Source of the DNA: [Bacillus] enclensis
GTDB lineage: Bacteria; Bacillota; Bacilli; Bacillales; Bacillaceae_B
Reading direction: 5' to 3'
DNA: 64,000 bases
Assembly: GCF_001456935.1 (NCBI RefSeq)
Contig: NZ_KQ758482.1
Location: 786,249 to 850,248 of the forward strand
This document shows, one piece after another, positions 34,100 to 44,463 of this stretch. Made by a program: the position numbers and the translations under genes. The notes beneath the pieces were generated by a model, which was given only the letters and a program-made list of their open reading frames with translations, was not told the DNA's origin and searched no databases. The stretch's first letter is position 1; each line of letters opens with the position of its first letter.

Positions 34100-34226
34100 G
34101 CAGTTGATTTCCGTGGATGACTTCGCTTTCCGCGGGCGGCCGGTGAGCCTCCTCGGCTACGCCTGCGGGGTCTCACCTGTCTCGCTTTTCCCGCAGGAGT
34201 CTACGTCTTCCACTCCAATCAACTGC
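34100..34226. repeat. palindromic repeat A3 (127 bp)
   Basis: GCAGTTGATTTCCGTGG at the left and CACTCCAATCAACTGC at the right are the terminal inverted repeats. TTTCCGCGGG, GTGAGCCTCCTCGGC and CCCGCAGGAGTCTACGTC are shared with A1 and A2. It fills much of the 350-bp gap between asnS and dnaD. Confidence 0.9.
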
Positions 34227-34282
34227 TAGATTCACTAAAAATGAAAGTACAGTATAAAATCGTCAAAAAAGATAAATACAGA

Positions 34283-34330
34283 TAATAAAAAGCTGACTTT
34301 GTGTTGCATTCTGCAACAATAAAGTCAGCC
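34283..34330 (-). terminator. terminator of the aspB-asnS operon
   Basis: GCTGACTTT and AAAGTCAGC plus an inner GTTGCA/TGCAAC stem form a long hairpin, followed on the minus strand by TTTTTATTATC. Confidence 0.88.
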
Positions 34331-34343
34331 TAATATTAACTCC

Positions 34344-35636
34344 TTATGGGTACAGACGGTTTAGGAGGCGTGGGAATGGGATTGTTTCTCTTACGTGTTC
34401 CACTCCGCTGATCCATGCTACTGTGCGTTCAAGTCCAAGACCGAATCCTGAGTGAGGGACAGAACCGTATTCCCTCAGCTCCAGATACCACTTATATGCA
34501 TCTGACGCCAATTCATGTTCTTCGATGCGCTTTTTCATTAGTTCTGCATCGTGGATCCGTTCAGAACCTCCGATGATTTCCCCGTAGCCTTCAGGAGCGA
34601 TAAGGTCTGCACAAAGCACTACATCATCACGATCAGGGTCGGGCTGCATGTAAAACGGCTTCAAGGATGTCGGGTAATGAGTGATGAATACAGGTTTATC
34701 ATAGGTTTCAGCAATCGCTGTCTCATGCGGTGCCCCGAAATCATCTCCCCATTCGATATCGTCGAATCCTTTTTCGTGCAGTAACTTGACCGCGTCATCA
34801 TAAGTGATTCTGGGGAATGGTGCTTTGATTTGTTCCAATTTGGACGTATCTCTTCCCAAACGGTCCAACTCAAGCTTACAGTTTTCAAGGACAGATTGGA
34901 CGATATAAGAAACATATTGTTCCTGAACTTCCAGATTGTCTTTAAAATCGTAGAAAGCCATTTCAGGTTCGATCATCCAGAACTCGATAAGATGACGGCG
35001 CGTTTTGGATTTTTCAGCCCTGAATGTCGGCCCGAAAGAAAATACTTTTCCAAGAGCCATGGCAGCTGCTTCCATATATAGTTGTCCACTTTGAGAAAGA
35101 TAGGCATCTTCGTCAAAGTACTTGGTTGCAAACAATTCCGTCGTTCCTTCAGGAGCACTGCCTGTAAGGATTGGCGGGTCGACTTTGACAAACCCTTCTT
35201 GATTGAAGAATTCATACGTAGCCCTGATGATTTCATTACGGATTTTCATCACTGCATGCTGCTTGCGGGAACGAAGCCATAAATGACGGTGGTCCATAAG
35301 GAATTCAGTACCATGCTCTTTTGGTGTGATTGGATAATCCACCGCTTCATGGATGACCTCCACTGATTTCACCTGTAATTCATAACCAAAAGGTGAACGG
35401 GAATCTTCAGATACAACTCCTGTCACATATAAAGACGTTTCTTGAGTCAGAGATTTTGCTTTTTGAAAAATTTCTTCTTCGACTTCGCTTTTAACTACAA
35501 CTCCCTGAATGAATCCAGTTCCATCACGGAGCTGAAGGAATGCAATTTTACCACTTGAACGTTTGTTGGCAAGCCAGGCACCGATCGTAACCTCTTCACC
35601 AACAAACTTACTTACTTGAGAAATTGTTGTTTTCAC
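34344..35636 (-). CDS. asnS: asparaginyl-tRNA synthetase
   Basis: The 430-residue class IIb synthetase has an N-terminal OB-fold anticodon-binding domain (about 1-105). The catalytic core has motif 2 [16 protein letters not shown] and motif 3 [13 protein letters not shown]. It charges tRNA-Asn. It is last in the ypmA-ypmB-aspB-asnS run. The 146-bp gap to aspB contains no T-box leader. Confidence 0.97.
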   Translation of the reverse strand: MKTTISQVSKFVGEEVTIGAWLANKRSSGKIAFLQLRDGTGFIQGVVVKSEVEEEIFQKAKSLTQETSLYVTGVVSEDSRSPFGYELQVKSVEVIHEAVDYPITPKEHGTEFLMDHRHLWLRSRKQHAVMKIRNEIIRATYEFFNQEGFVKVDPPILTGSAPEGTTELFATKYFDEDAYLSQSGQLYMEAAAMALGKVFSFGPTFRAEKSKTRRHLIEFWMIEPEMAFYDFKDNLEVQEQYVSYIVQSVLENCKLELDRLGRDTSKLEQIKAPFPRITYDDAVKLLHEKGFDDIEWGDDFGAPHETAIAETYDKPVFITHYPTSLKPFYMQPDPDRDDVVLCADLIAPEGYGEIIGGSERIHDAELMKKRIEEHELASDAYKWYLELREYGSVPHSGFGLGLERTVAWISGVEHVRETIPFPRLLNRLYP

Positions 35637-35782
35637 GATTTTTTCCCTCCAAAAAAAACTAACACGCTATATGTATCGTACTATATTATACAGTTCGAGA
35701 TACATTGTCGCAATAGATAGGCTGAATCAGGCTTATACCAATGCAAAGGGCAGAACGTGAAATACGACCTGCCCCAGTTGTG

Positions 35783-36973
35783 TTATTGACTTTTCTTTAC
35801 AACGAATTCATGTATTCTTTCAATTGCCTGCTCCATGGATTCAAGGCTGGTTGCATAGGATAAGCGGATATTATCCTCAGAACCAAAGCCCGAACCCGGG
35901 ATGACGGCAACTTTTGCATCTTCTAACAGCGCTTGAACAAAAAGATCAACACTATCATAACCAGTGATGCGTGCTGCTTCCTTTACGTTCGGAAACAGAT
36001 AAAAAGCACCTTGAGGCTTGATGCAGTCAAACCCAGGTATATTGTTCAGCTTTTCGAAGACGATATTCAATCGCTCCTCAAATGATTTTCTCATGTCCTC
36101 CACGGGTTGTTGATCTCCCATGTACGCTGCTACGGCACCATATTGGGAAGTGGTCGTCGGGTTCGATGTTGAATGGCTTGCCAGATTCGTCATTGCCTTG
36201 ATGACTGTTTCATTCCCCGCAGCATAACCGATTCTCCAGCCTGTCATCGAATGTGATTTTGAAACACCGTTTATGACGATTGTCTGCTCCTTGAGTTCTT
36301 CGGAAATCTCCGCAATGGAAGTATGAGTATTTCCGTCATAAACGAGCTTTTCATAAATTTCATCAGAAACAATGAGTATATTTTTTTCTAAACAGATTTG
36401 ACCGATCGCCTTCAACTCTTCAGCAGAGTAAATCATGCCGGTTGGATTGCTTGGGGAATTGATGATGACCGCTTTTGTTCTTTCCGTAATCGACTCTGAC
36501 AATTGCTCAGGTGTGATTTTATAAGAGTTTTCCTGTTTTCCTTCCACAATGACAGGGTTTCCTCCCGCAAGCTTAACTTGTTCAGGGTAACTTACCCAAT
36601 AAGGAGTTGGAATGATTACTTCATCCCCATCGTCCAGCAATACTTGAAATAAAGTATAAAGTGCATGCTTCGCACCGCTTGTCACGATGATTTCTGCAGG
36701 TTTGTAAGCCAGGTTCTGATCTTGCTTGAATTTGCTGATTACAGCTTCTTTCAGCTGGGCAGTACCACCTGAAGGCGTATATTTTGTATGTCCTTCAATC
36801 AGTGAATCATATGCAGCCTGGATGATATGCTTCGGTGTATTAAAGTCAGGTTCACCTGCTCCCAAACCGATTACATCGATACCCTGGGCTTTCATTTCCT
36901 TCGCTTTCGCTGTGATCGCCAAGGTAGTAGAAGGTGTTAGTGCACTCACTCTTTTCGCTAAAGATACTTTCAT
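35783..36973 (-). CDS. aspB: aspartate aminotransferase AspB
   Basis: The 396-residue class I PLP enzyme has SPSNPTG, DEIYEKLVYDG and the PLP-binding Lys in SKSHSMTGWRIGY. It interconverts aspartate and 2-oxoglutarate with oxaloacetate and glutamate, supplying Asp and thus Asn for the adjacent asnS. The ATG follows AGGAGG. Confidence 0.96.
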   Translation of the reverse strand: MKVSLAKRVSALTPSTTLAITAKAKEMKAQGIDVIGLGAGEPDFNTPKHIIQAAYDSLIEGHTKYTPSGGTAQLKEAVISKFKQDQNLAYKPAEIIVTSGAKHALYTLFQVLLDDGDEVIIPTPYWVSYPEQVKLAGGNPVIVEGKQENSYKITPEQLSESITERTKAVIINSPSNPTGMIYSAEELKAIGQICLEKNILIVSDEIYEKLVYDGNTHTSIAEISEELKEQTIVINGVSKSHSMTGWRIGYAAGNETVIKAMTNLASHSTSNPTTTSQYGAVAAYMGDQQPVEDMRKSFEERLNIVFEKLNNIPGFDCIKPQGAFYLFPNVKEAARITGYDSVDLFVQALLEDAKVAVIPGSGFGSEDNIRLSYATSLESMEQAIERIHEFVVKKSQ

Positions 36974-36994
36974 CGATGGGTTCCTCCTAATAAC

Positions 36995-37471
36995 TTATAG
37001 GTTTTCTATCTTTTTCCACCATTCCCCGTTAGAGAATAGAAGATAAAAATAGTTTAAATTCTTCTGTTTATCCAAGTATGTGATCTCCCATACAGGGCCT
37101 ACGGATTCATGACCTAATCGTACGGATAATATTTCTTCAGGCTGCTTTTCATCTTTTAGTTTATTAACTGCCTGTTCTTTCGTAATACCATCAGCCCATT
37201 TTCTTACGATTATTTCCCCTTTTTTCTTAGGAACGAATGCAACCGTTTTTTCATCATTTTTATCTTCTCCTGTGACCACGGTGTAAGATTTTGCTCCGTG
37301 ATAAATCGTTGTTTTCTCAATTTTTTCCATTGCTGTCTCATTCAGCACCCGTGTGGACGCTTCATCAAATTCTTTCTTTACCGGCCCTCGGGCACTGTGA
37401 TAGAGAAGAATGGACGAAATACCAATAAGAATGACCGCTGCAGTGATAATAATTGTAATCCACTTTTTCAT
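36995..37471 (-). CDS. ypmB: YpmB family membrane-anchored protein
   Basis: The 158-residue protein has an N-terminal transmembrane helix (about 4-24) and an extracellular part with two cystatin-like (PepSY-like) units, as in the DUF5590/YpmB family. The C-terminus NYFYLLFSNGEWWKKIENL is characteristic. The molecular role is unknown. It lies between ypmA and aspB as in B. subtilis. Confidence 0.88.
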   Translation of the reverse strand: MKKWITIIITAAVILIGISSILLYHSARGPVKKEFDEASTRVLNETAMEKIEKTTIYHGAKSYTVVTGEDKNDEKTVAFVPKKKGEIIVRKWADGITKEQAVNKLKDEKQPEEILSVRLGHESVGPVWEITYLDKQKNLNYFYLLFSNGEWWKKIENL

Positions 37472-37483
37472 TTACAACCCTCT

Positions 37484-37654
37484 TTATGTACGATAAATGG
37501 TCAGTACAGCCTGACTTTGATCTTCGGGATCCAGGGCCAGACCAAACATGTAATCATCTTTTTTCAATGTCCTGTTCAAGGCATCCACTACTTTATATAA
37601 ATCGTCTGTGTACGAAATCTTAACTGTGGAAAGAATTTCAATTTTGCTCTCCAA
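37484..37654 (-). CDS. ypmA: YpmA family small protein
   Basis: The 56-residue protein starts with TTG after AGGAGGG and reads MESKIEILSTVKISYTDDLY at its N-terminus, ending LTIYRT. This pattern and its position upstream of ypmB match YpmA. The ATG three bases earlier is out of frame. The function is unknown. The stop is 13 bp before ypmB, so the genes form one operon. Confidence 0.85.
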   Translation of the reverse strand: MESKIEILSTVKISYTDDLYKVVDALNRTLKKDDYMFGLALDPEDQSQAVLTIYRT

Positions 37655-37829
37655 TGCATTACCCTCCTTCTACACATCAGCCGCTTCCCAAGATGTTGGG
37701 CATAGCCGTCATGATCTCTTCTCCTTACTAAACACTACAGACATTATAACAACATTCCCGCCGGATATGGTAGACAGAAACACAAAAAACTTTATCCCTA
37801 TAGTTTTTCATCGAAAGCTGACCCTGGGA

Positions 37830-38675
37830 TCAGCTTTCATTGGGTTGTTCTTTGAATGCACCGTCATCTTGTTCAAAGGTAAGTACTTCATAATTACTTT
37901 TGTTGAATTTTATCGTGATCAAGCCGTGCTGGCCGGTAAGGTAGAGGTCGATCCACGCTTCATTGATTGCCTCAAGGAGGTCACCATTCAGCAATTTCTC
38001 TTTCGAACGATACAGAAGTGCAGTCTGGGGATCGATATGCTTGATGAGCGGGTCTGAAATGCATTCTGTCTTTGAGTGGAGCGGTATTTTGACAATGTTC
38101 ACATTTTTTAAAGGCTTGGTCATGAATACCCCTTCTGCATGCTTGGACTGTGAACTCAGCCAAAGGAAGCGGTGATTGAAGAAAGTAAGCGAGAAATCAA
38201 GTCCTTCCTGTTTTTCATTGCCGTCATGGATCACTTCTAGATCCAGTTCCGGAGACAACCGATAACGATCCCCTTCTTTCAAACTTTTCAATTCGGCCAT
38301 TTCAGCTTCCATAAGCGGTTCAGAAAAGGAGGCTCCTGCCATGATTTCAGCAATTGAATATTTCTTCCTGAGTTTCAGAAGTGTATCCTCATAGATTTCA
38401 ACTTGCTCCGTGATGATGACCGCTTTTATTTCATTAATGTTGATTTGATCCAGATAGTAGTAAAGTTCTCTCACTTGGCTACGGGGACCGGTGTTAATCA
38501 AATAATTGTCACCTGCAGCTAAATGAAGGACGGCCACCTCTCCGCTTTTTAAAGGAAGAAAGCTGATCGCGTATTCATTTTCTGCCAGGTTAAGGTCCAA
38601 TTCCGGTACTTTTATTCCGTGAACGGGCGGTGAAAATAAAAGAAACAGCAGTAGTGCGGATATTACCCCTTTCAT
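37830..38675 (-). CDS. degenerate metallo-beta-lactamase-fold secreted protein (ComEC C-domain-like)
   Basis: The 281-residue protein has a signal peptide (about 1-20). The first strands resemble the ComEC-type MBL domain: VAVLHLAAGDNYLINTG corresponds to the usual GDSILI..IDGG stretch, and INEIKAVIIT precedes the place of the HxHxDH motif. That place reads EQVEIYEDTL, so the zinc ligands are absent. It is probably a non-catalytic extracytoplasmic or membrane-anchored protein. The stop lies within a GAAAGCTGA hairpin. Confidence 0.65.
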   Translation of the reverse strand: MKGVISALLLFLLFSPPVHGIKVPELDLNLAENEYAISFLPLKSGEVAVLHLAAGDNYLINTGPRSQVRELYYYLDQININEIKAVIITEQVEIYEDTLLKLRKKYSIAEIMAGASFSEPLMEAEMAELKSLKEGDRYRLSPELDLEVIHDGNEKQEGLDFSLTFFNHRFLWLSSQSKHAEGVFMTKPLKNVNIVKIPLHSKTECISDPLIKHIDPQTALLYRSKEKLLNGDLLEAINEAWIDLYLTGQHGLITIKFNKSNYEVLTFEQDDGAFKEQPNES

Positions 38676-38770
38676 AATTCATGCCTCCAGTTTTCATCTA
38701 TCCTCTATTTTGCGTTAAAGGATGGAATTTAACCAGAACGGAGGGAACGGAAGAATAAAAGCATTATACA

Positions 38771-38812
38771 ATAAGACGAACCCGCTCCTGAAACAGGGGC
38801 AGGTTCGTCTCC
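38771..38812 (-). terminator. hairpin after dinG
   Basis: AGACGAACC and GGTTCGTCT are the arms around a loop with an inner CCTG/CAGG. The T-tract is stronger on the + strand than on the minus strand, so its polarity is uncertain. Confidence 0.55.
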
Positions 38813-38819
38813 AATTTTT

Positions 38820-41612
38820 TTACAACCAATCTTCTATCAGCTCAATCAAATCGTATAGATCTCCTTCTTTTACATTCATGGAAGGAATTGATTCGATGAA
38901 AGCATTGCCGTAGCGGGTCGTCTTAATTCGGCGGTCATACACGATGATGACACCTCTGTCGCTGCTTCTTCTTATCAATCTTCCCACACCCTGCTTGAAG
39001 CGGATAATTGCTTCAGGCAGTGAATGAGCTGAAAAAGGATTTTTCCCCTGTGCTTTCAGAAGTTCAGATTTAGCCTGGATCACAGGTTCGTCCGGCGGTG
39101 AAAATGGAAGTCTCACCAGTGCAAGGCATGAAAGATCTTCCCCGGGGATATCCACCCCTTCCCAGAAAGAACTGGTGCCGAACAGGATCGCTTTATCGAA
39201 CCGCTGGAAATTTTTCGTCAGCCTTGTCCTGCTCCCCGACGTGATTCCCTGGGCCATAAGGATATAATCTTCAAGCAAGCCGCTTTCCTTCATTAGTTCG
39301 TACGTTTTTCTCAGCATATCATAAGAAGTGAAAAGAATGAGCATCCTGCCTTTAGTGGCCTCGGCCACTCCAATTAAATGAGAACTGATGGATTCGATAT
39401 ACTCTTCATTTGAAACTTGCTGAATCTCAGGCACATCATTTGGTATGAATAAAGTGGCTGACCCGGCATAATCAAAGGGGGAAGATAGCTTAAGCTGTTT
39501 AATTTCCTCCGTGTTCAGCCCTACTTCATTCAGGAAGTAATGGAACGATTCACTGACAGTCAATGTCGCAGAGGTCAATACAATACTCTTCTTTTTTGTA
39601 AAAAGCTCTTCCTTTAAGTTCCGCGCCACTGCGACCGGCTGGGCCTGAATGATCAGACTGTTCGGGAGCGAGCGGGTATCACCGTCGAGCCACAGTACAT
39701 AATCCGTCATTTCTTTAAGGAACACCGTGCGGAAATGTTGATGAAGATCATCCCATTCGACTAAAAAGCTGTAGAACTCTTCAACCAGCGCTTTTTCACT
39801 GTCTTTTAGTTTTATCTTTTTCTTTTTTATTGAATCGAGGATATCCTGAAATTCCCTTTCTATCGTCTTCATCCCTGAAATGACCCGTTCCATCGCCATA
39901 TGGACAGGCTGCCAGTTCCTGCTTTTTTTCATCTCATCTGAAATTCTAAGCTGTATTTTCTGGGCACCAGTTCTTTTCTTAGCATGCTTGACGAATACAT
40001 TCGCAAGGACAGACATAGCTTCTTCAAGGTCCTGATAAAATTGATGCACTAAAGCATCAATTTCAAATAAATGACGATTGCTTTCTATTTCGTATGCATT
40101 CATAAGACTGGATAGTCTTTCGAATAATTGATTCTGTTCAAGAGTCCCGAGCTGTGAAGTCGTGAATTTAATAGAGAGATAATCCAACACGATTCCCAAA
40201 TGCTGTCTGGCCGATTTTTCCAAATGATGTGCTTCATCGATGACTAAATAATCAAAGGCGGGTATCAGATTCCCGTGATTGATGATATCCGAAAGCAGCA
40301 TCGAATGGTTTGTGATGATGATATCTGCCGTCTGGGCACGTTTTCTCGCATTCAGATAAAAGTCTTTCGTGACCCAGGGATCTTTACTGTGAGGAAGATG
40401 CCACCCGTCATGCCGCAGCCTGTTCCAAAATAACTGCCCGCCTGAGGTAAGGTTCAGTTCATCGACATCACCGGTTTCAGTCCCCGTCAGCCATACCAGG
40501 ATCTGCATCTTCGTCAATATGACGTCATATTGGGGATCCTCTTCCCTGAGTGATTGTTCAAATTTGAATAAGTTTATGTAGTGATTCTTCCCTTTCAACA
40601 ATACTGTCTGAAACGTGAATGGACTGATTGTTTCGAGAAGCTTAATTTCCTTTTGCAGCAATTGTTCCTGCAGCTGGGTGGTAAAAGTGCTGATCACCAC
40701 TCTTTCACCAGACTGTTTGGCAAAATGCAGTGATGGCCATAAATATCCCAGTGACTTCCCGACACCCGTACCTGCTTCGATCACGAGGTGCTTACCTTCA
40801 GCGAATGATTCCTTAACTTCATTCATCATCTGAATTTGTACATTTCTTTTCTCATATGAAGAAACATGCTTTTCCATGCTTTTCGTAATATCAAATTCAA
40901 TTTCATGAAAGCTATCGGAACATGATCCAGGATCACTTTTTGTTCGAAGGGCAATACCCCTGTATACCTCAAGTCCAAACTCGAGATCCTCGACATGCCT
41001 TTGCTTTTGAGAAACGATTTCATCAAAGAGTAAAGACAAGTCACTTTTGAGGTGCACTGAAAGCGTCCTAAGCTTCTCCAGGGTAACAAGCGGGAGACCA
41101 TGGAGTTCTTGAATGAAATGAAGCAGAATCTCAGCCGTAACATAGGCATCGCTGTCAGCCTGATGCGGTCTGACATGGCTCAATGAGAGTGTATTTGAAA
41201 GCTCTGTAAGCTTGAAGCTGTCAGCTGAAGGCATAGCAATTTTGGCCAGTTCAACTGTATCAAAAGCAGGGCCTGCAAAAGGGTTATAGCCCGCCTCTTC
41301 AAGTTCTGCCTGTAAAAAAGAAAGGTCGAATGTTACATTGTGAGCGACAAACACACCGTTATCTAATATTTCCAGGATTTTGGGTGCAATCTCATCAAAC
41401 ATAGGTGCACCGCTGACCATTTCGTCATTAATTCCCGTAAGCTCCTCTATGAATGGAGGAATGGACTTGCCGGGGGAAACGAATGAGGTGAATTGATCGG
41501 TGATCTTCCCATTTTCGATGATCACTGCCGATATCTGTATGATTTTCTCTCCTTTGCGGGGAGAGTTCCCTGTAGTTTCAAGATCCACTACAACTAATTT
41601 GAATGGGTACAT
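38820..41612 (-). CDS. dinG: DinG-family exonuclease-helicase
   Basis: The 930-residue protein fuses an N-terminal DEDDh 3'-5' exonuclease (VVDLETTG, then VAHNVTFDLSFL, with HQADSDA near 155) to an SF2 helicase with Walker A IEAGTGVGKS, DEAH in VIDEAHHLE, and motif VI QGVGRLIRR. It lacks the four-Cys cluster of E. coli DinG and of the window's other homologue. Gram-positive DinG proteins of this type act mainly as exonucleases. An AAGGCAG site precedes the ATG. Confidence 0.93.
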   Translation of the reverse strand: MYPFKLVVVDLETTGNSPRKGEKIIQISAVIIENGKITDQFTSFVSPGKSIPPFIEELTGINDEMVSGAPMFDEIAPKILEILDNGVFVAHNVTFDLSFLQAELEEAGYNPFAGPAFDTVELAKIAMPSADSFKLTELSNTLSLSHVRPHQADSDAYVTAEILLHFIQELHGLPLVTLEKLRTLSVHLKSDLSLLFDEIVSQKQRHVEDLEFGLEVYRGIALRTKSDPGSCSDSFHEIEFDITKSMEKHVSSYEKRNVQIQMMNEVKESFAEGKHLVIEAGTGVGKSLGYLWPSLHFAKQSGERVVISTFTTQLQEQLLQKEIKLLETISPFTFQTVLLKGKNHYINLFKFEQSLREEDPQYDVILTKMQILVWLTGTETGDVDELNLTSGGQLFWNRLRHDGWHLPHSKDPWVTKDFYLNARKRAQTADIIITNHSMLLSDIINHGNLIPAFDYLVIDEAHHLEKSARQHLGIVLDYLSIKFTTSQLGTLEQNQLFERLSSLMNAYEIESNRHLFEIDALVHQFYQDLEEAMSVLANVFVKHAKKRTGAQKIQLRISDEMKKSRNWQPVHMAMERVISGMKTIEREFQDILDSIKKKKIKLKDSEKALVEEFYSFLVEWDDLHQHFRTVFLKEMTDYVLWLDGDTRSLPNSLIIQAQPVAVARNLKEELFTKKKSIVLTSATLTVSESFHYFLNEVGLNTEEIKQLKLSSPFDYAGSATLFIPNDVPEIQQVSNEEYIESISSHLIGVAEATKGRMLILFTSYDMLRKTYELMKESGLLEDYILMAQGITSGSRTRLTKNFQRFDKAILFGTSSFWEGVDIPGEDLSCLALVRLPFSPPDEPVIQAKSELLKAQGKNPFSAHSLPEAIIRFKQGVGRLIRRSSDRGVIIVYDRRIKTTRYGNAFIESIPSMNVKEGDLYDLIELIEDWL

Positions 41613-41857
41613 GTTATTTCACTGCCTTTATATTTCCATCTTCGATAATAATCTATGATTTCTAGATAAGTGTACCACAATTTATTTCAGAAGGCTCATG
41701 ATCTCATGATGGGTTAATCATTTAACAAATGAGTCCTGGATATAATAAATAAATCTGCTCCCTCAAGAGGTTGATTCCAAGAGATATTGGTTAAATTTTA
41801 TGACAACCCTACATAGAGAAGCGATTTTGACTTATCAACTTACTTGATTTCCTTATC

Positions 41858-41882
41858 ACCGCTATTGATTTCCGTGCAAACG
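41858..41882. repeat. remnant of palindromic repeat A (A4)
   Basis: ACCGCTATTGATTTCCGTGC matches the left terminus of A1 and A3 (CCGCAGTTGATTTCCGTG). The rest of the element is missing, so this is a truncated or decayed copy. Confidence 0.55.
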
Positions 41883-42208
41883 CTGCAAACGGTTTTATAT
41901 AAGGATAAGTTTATTCAATTTCATTCTAAAAAAATGGGTTGTAACTTAATTTATTCGGTCTTGAGCCTCTCTTTTCTTAATAGGAACAGAAGATTAGAAT
42001 TCGACAAGAAGTTAATAATCTTTACTGTGAATTGGCACGCTGATATTGGTGATTTTTTTCTTTTATCTATCTGCCTCTGAGTAAAAATCTCAGGTCTTTT
42101 ACTTCAACCTACACCTAAAACCAAAAGAGAAGCAACGCTATTCTTCTAGACTAAGTTTTCGTCCTTAACCGCTGGAATCGGCGCCTTACTGAATGTAAAT
42201 TGGATCAG

Positions 42209-42256
42209 AAAAAAACGAACTAACTTGAAGTCTTAAATTCAAGTTAGTTCGTTTTT
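42209..42256 (-). terminator. terminator of panBCD
   Basis: ACGAACTAACTTGAA and its perfect complement form a 15-bp stem with an 8-nt loop, followed on the minus strand by TTTTTTTC. Confidence 0.92.
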
Positions 42257-42293
42257 ATTGAAGCTCAAACACTTTTGTCGGGACACTTCCAAG

Positions 42294-42680
42294 TTATGAA
42301 TATACCGTTGCTTCGGGTTCGGTGCCGATCATTTCAACGATTTGGTTGTTTTCGTTCATGATCGCCACTTTAGGGACATGGCTTTTCACCTGTTCTTCTG
42401 CTATCAGTTTGTAGGAAATGATGATGACGACATCCCCTTTTTGGACAAGCCTGGCCGCTGCTCCGTTCAGGCATATGACGCCGCTTCCCCTTTCCCCCGG
42501 TATGATATAAGTCTCAAGTCTTGCACCATTGTTGTTGTTGACGATCTGGACTTTTTCATTTGCCATCATATCCACTTTATCAAGGATATCTTGATCGATT
42601 GTGATGCTGCCTACATAATCCAGGTTTGCTTCTGTCACACGTGCTCTGTGAATTTTACCATTCATCATTGTTCTAAACAT
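42294..42680 (-). CDS. panD: aspartate 1-decarboxylase
   Basis: The 128-residue proenzyme has the self-cleavage site Gly24-Ser25 ([10 protein letters not shown]), which yields the pyruvoyl cofactor, and the conserved [19 protein letters not shown]. It makes beta-alanine for pantothenate. The start lies 16 nt inside panC, implying coupled translation. Confidence 0.97.
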   Translation of the reverse strand: MFRTMMNGKIHRARVTEANLDYVGSITIDQDILDKVDMMANEKVQIVNNNNGARLETYIIPGERGSGVICLNGAAARLVQKGDVVIIISYKLIAEEQVKSHVPKVAIMNENNQIVEMIGTEPEATVYS

Positions 42681-43543
42681 GCTGATTTCCCCTCTTCATT
42701 CAATAAAATGATGATGTTATCAATTAACCTTGCTTTCTCGAATTGTACTGCAACTGCTATGATCACCTCGCCTGTCAAATCGTCTACAGGGGAGAGCTGT
42801 GGAAAAGAATAAGCTTCCACATATTCGACTTTTCCTGAGGTCTCATTTTGAAGGATGTCCCTCACCTTTATAACGACAGCGTCCACACTCATTTTCCCGG
42901 ACTCGATCATCTGCGCCGCTTCTTTGAGACTCTTATAAAGGACCGGTGCTTCCTTTCGTTCACTTTCAGACAGATAGACATTACGTGAGCTCTTTGCAAG
43001 ACCGTCCTCTTCCCTCACCGTAGGGACCCTCACGATTTCCACAGGGAAGAAGTAATCTTCAACCATACCTTCCACTACAGCAATCTGCTGTGCATCCTTC
43101 AGGCCGAAATAGGCTCTTGACGGTTGTACTAAATGAAACAGCTTCGCCAAAATGGTGACGACTCCGTCAAAGTGACCCTCCCGTTTCTTTCCGCAAAGCA
43201 CATCAATGCGCTTATGCACGGTCATGGTGACGGATAATTCATCAGGATACATTTCTTTAGCGTCCGGAATGAATAAGATGTCTACGCCTGCATTTTCTGC
43301 GAGTTCCCGGTCACGGTCAATATCCCTCGGATACCGATCGAAATCTTCGTCCGGACCGAACTGCAATGGATTCACAAAAATGCTCATGACCACAACCTCA
43401 TTTTGTTTTCTTGCCTCATCTGCGAGGGTGAGGTGGCCTTCGTGGAGGAATCCCATCGTTGGTACAAAACCGATGGAGCCGACTGAATCTTTATGCTTTT
43501 GAATTTCTTGGCGCAGTATATTCATGCTTGTAATGATCTTCAC
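42665..43543 (-). CDS. panC: pantothenate synthetase
   Basis: The 292-residue enzyme has the adenylate-forming motif [21 protein letters not shown] and the KMSKS-equivalent segment SSRNVYLS. It joins pantoate and beta-alanine using ATP. The start is a GTG overlapping the panB stop (GTGA) with GGGGGTAG upstream. Confidence 0.97.
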   Translation of the reverse strand: MKIITSMNILRQEIQKHKDSVGSIGFVPTMGFLHEGHLTLADEARKQNEVVVMSIFVNPLQFGPDEDFDRYPRDIDRDRELAENAGVDILFIPDAKEMYPDELSVTMTVHKRIDVLCGKKREGHFDGVVTILAKLFHLVQPSRAYFGLKDAQQIAVVEGMVEDYFFPVEIVRVPTVREEDGLAKSSRNVYLSESERKEAPVLYKSLKEAAQMIESGKMSVDAVVIKVRDILQNETSGKVEYVEAYSFPQLSPVDDLTGEVIIAVAVQFEKARLIDNIIILLNEEGKSACLEQ

Positions 43544-44379
43544 TTTTTACTACCCCCGTAAAGCATTTGCAATTCCTCTTCCTTCATTGTGAAAGAATGC
43601 TGTTCTTCAGGGAAGGATCCTTCCTTTACATCTTCTATATAGTTAACGATGCTGGCATTGATCGTTTCAGCGAGGTTGCTGTATTGTTTGACGAACTTCG
43701 GAACCCTGCCGACACCATACGTGATGAGATCATGAAAGACCAGGACCTGGCCGTCCGTGCCGCTGCCTGCACCGATCCCGATGACAGGGATGCCGACTGC
43801 ATCTGTTACCTCTTTTGCCAGCTGTCTGGGTACGCATTCAAGGACAATGGAGAATGCCCCGGCTTCTTCGCACTTTTTCGCATCTTCAAGCAGCATCTGA
43901 GCTGTATGGGCAGTCTTGCCCTGTACTTTGTATCCTCCCAGGACACCTACAGATTGAGGAGTCAATCCTAAGTGTGCCATCACAGGAATTCCGGCCTCCG
44001 TCATCGCTTTGATCCGATCGATCACGCCCCCGGCACCTTCTACCTTGACGGCATTCGCACCGCTATCTTGGAGGATTCGCGCCGCAGTACGCAATGTTTC
44101 CTCCCTGGAAAGGTGATAAGTCATAAAAGGCATATCCGTGACGATGAACGTGCTGGGCGCCCCTCTTCTCACAGCTTTCGTATGATGGATCATATCCTCC
44201 ACGGTGACAGGAATTGTTGAATCATAACCTAAAACCACCATCCCGAGGGAGTCACCGACCAAAAGCAAATCAATGCCTGCTTCTTCAGCCAGCTTCGCAC
44301 TTGGATAATCATAAGCCGTCAGCATCGTGAGTTTCTCGTTTTCCCGTTTCATTTTTGAAAAATCAGTTGTCTGTTTCAT
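43540..44379 (-). CDS. panB: ketopantoate hydroxymethyltransferase
   Basis: The 279-residue TIM-barrel enzyme has [19 protein letters not shown], the metal-binding [14 protein letters not shown], and VKVEGAGG. It makes ketopantoate from 2-oxoisovalerate and methylene-tetrahydrofolate. It is first in panBCD; its leader contains a terminator that could be regulated. Confidence 0.97.
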   Translation of the reverse strand: MKQTTDFSKMKRENEKLTMLTAYDYPSAKLAEEAGIDLLLVGDSLGMVVLGYDSTIPVTVEDMIHHTKAVRRGAPSTFIVTDMPFMTYHLSREETLRTAARILQDSGANAVKVEGAGGVIDRIKAMTEAGIPVMAHLGLTPQSVGVLGGYKVQGKTAHTAQMLLEDAKKCEEAGAFSIVLECVPRQLAKEVTDAVGIPVIGIGAGSGTDGQVLVFHDLITYGVGRVPKFVKQYSNLAETINASIVNYIEDVKEGSFPEEQHSFTMKEEELQMLYGGSKK

Positions 44380-44463
44380 TTTCTTCCTCCTTCTTTGCAG
44401 TCAGAGGTGACGAAACAAATATGAAAGCACTTTCATAAACACAAAGGCCTGTTTCAGCCTAAT

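Larger units (their letters stand above)
41613..42293. other. 681-bp intergenic region between dinG and panD
   Basis: I see no credible gene. A 78-codon frame on the + strand (41844-42080) has no ribosome site or protein-like pattern. The region contains a remnant of repeat A, a CTGAG-N7-CTCAG hairpin near 42075-42095 and the panBCD terminator. Its AT-rich, low-information character suggests decayed DNA. Confidence 0.6.

Noticed and set aside
35637-35782. T-box riboswitch before asnS
   Set aside because: The 146-bp gap has no AGGGUGGNACCGCG core and asnS seems to be read from upstream with aspB.
41844-42080. 78-codon + strand frame in the dinG-panD gap
   Set aside because: It has no ribosome site and a low-complexity translation, and it overlaps a decayed repeat A fragment.
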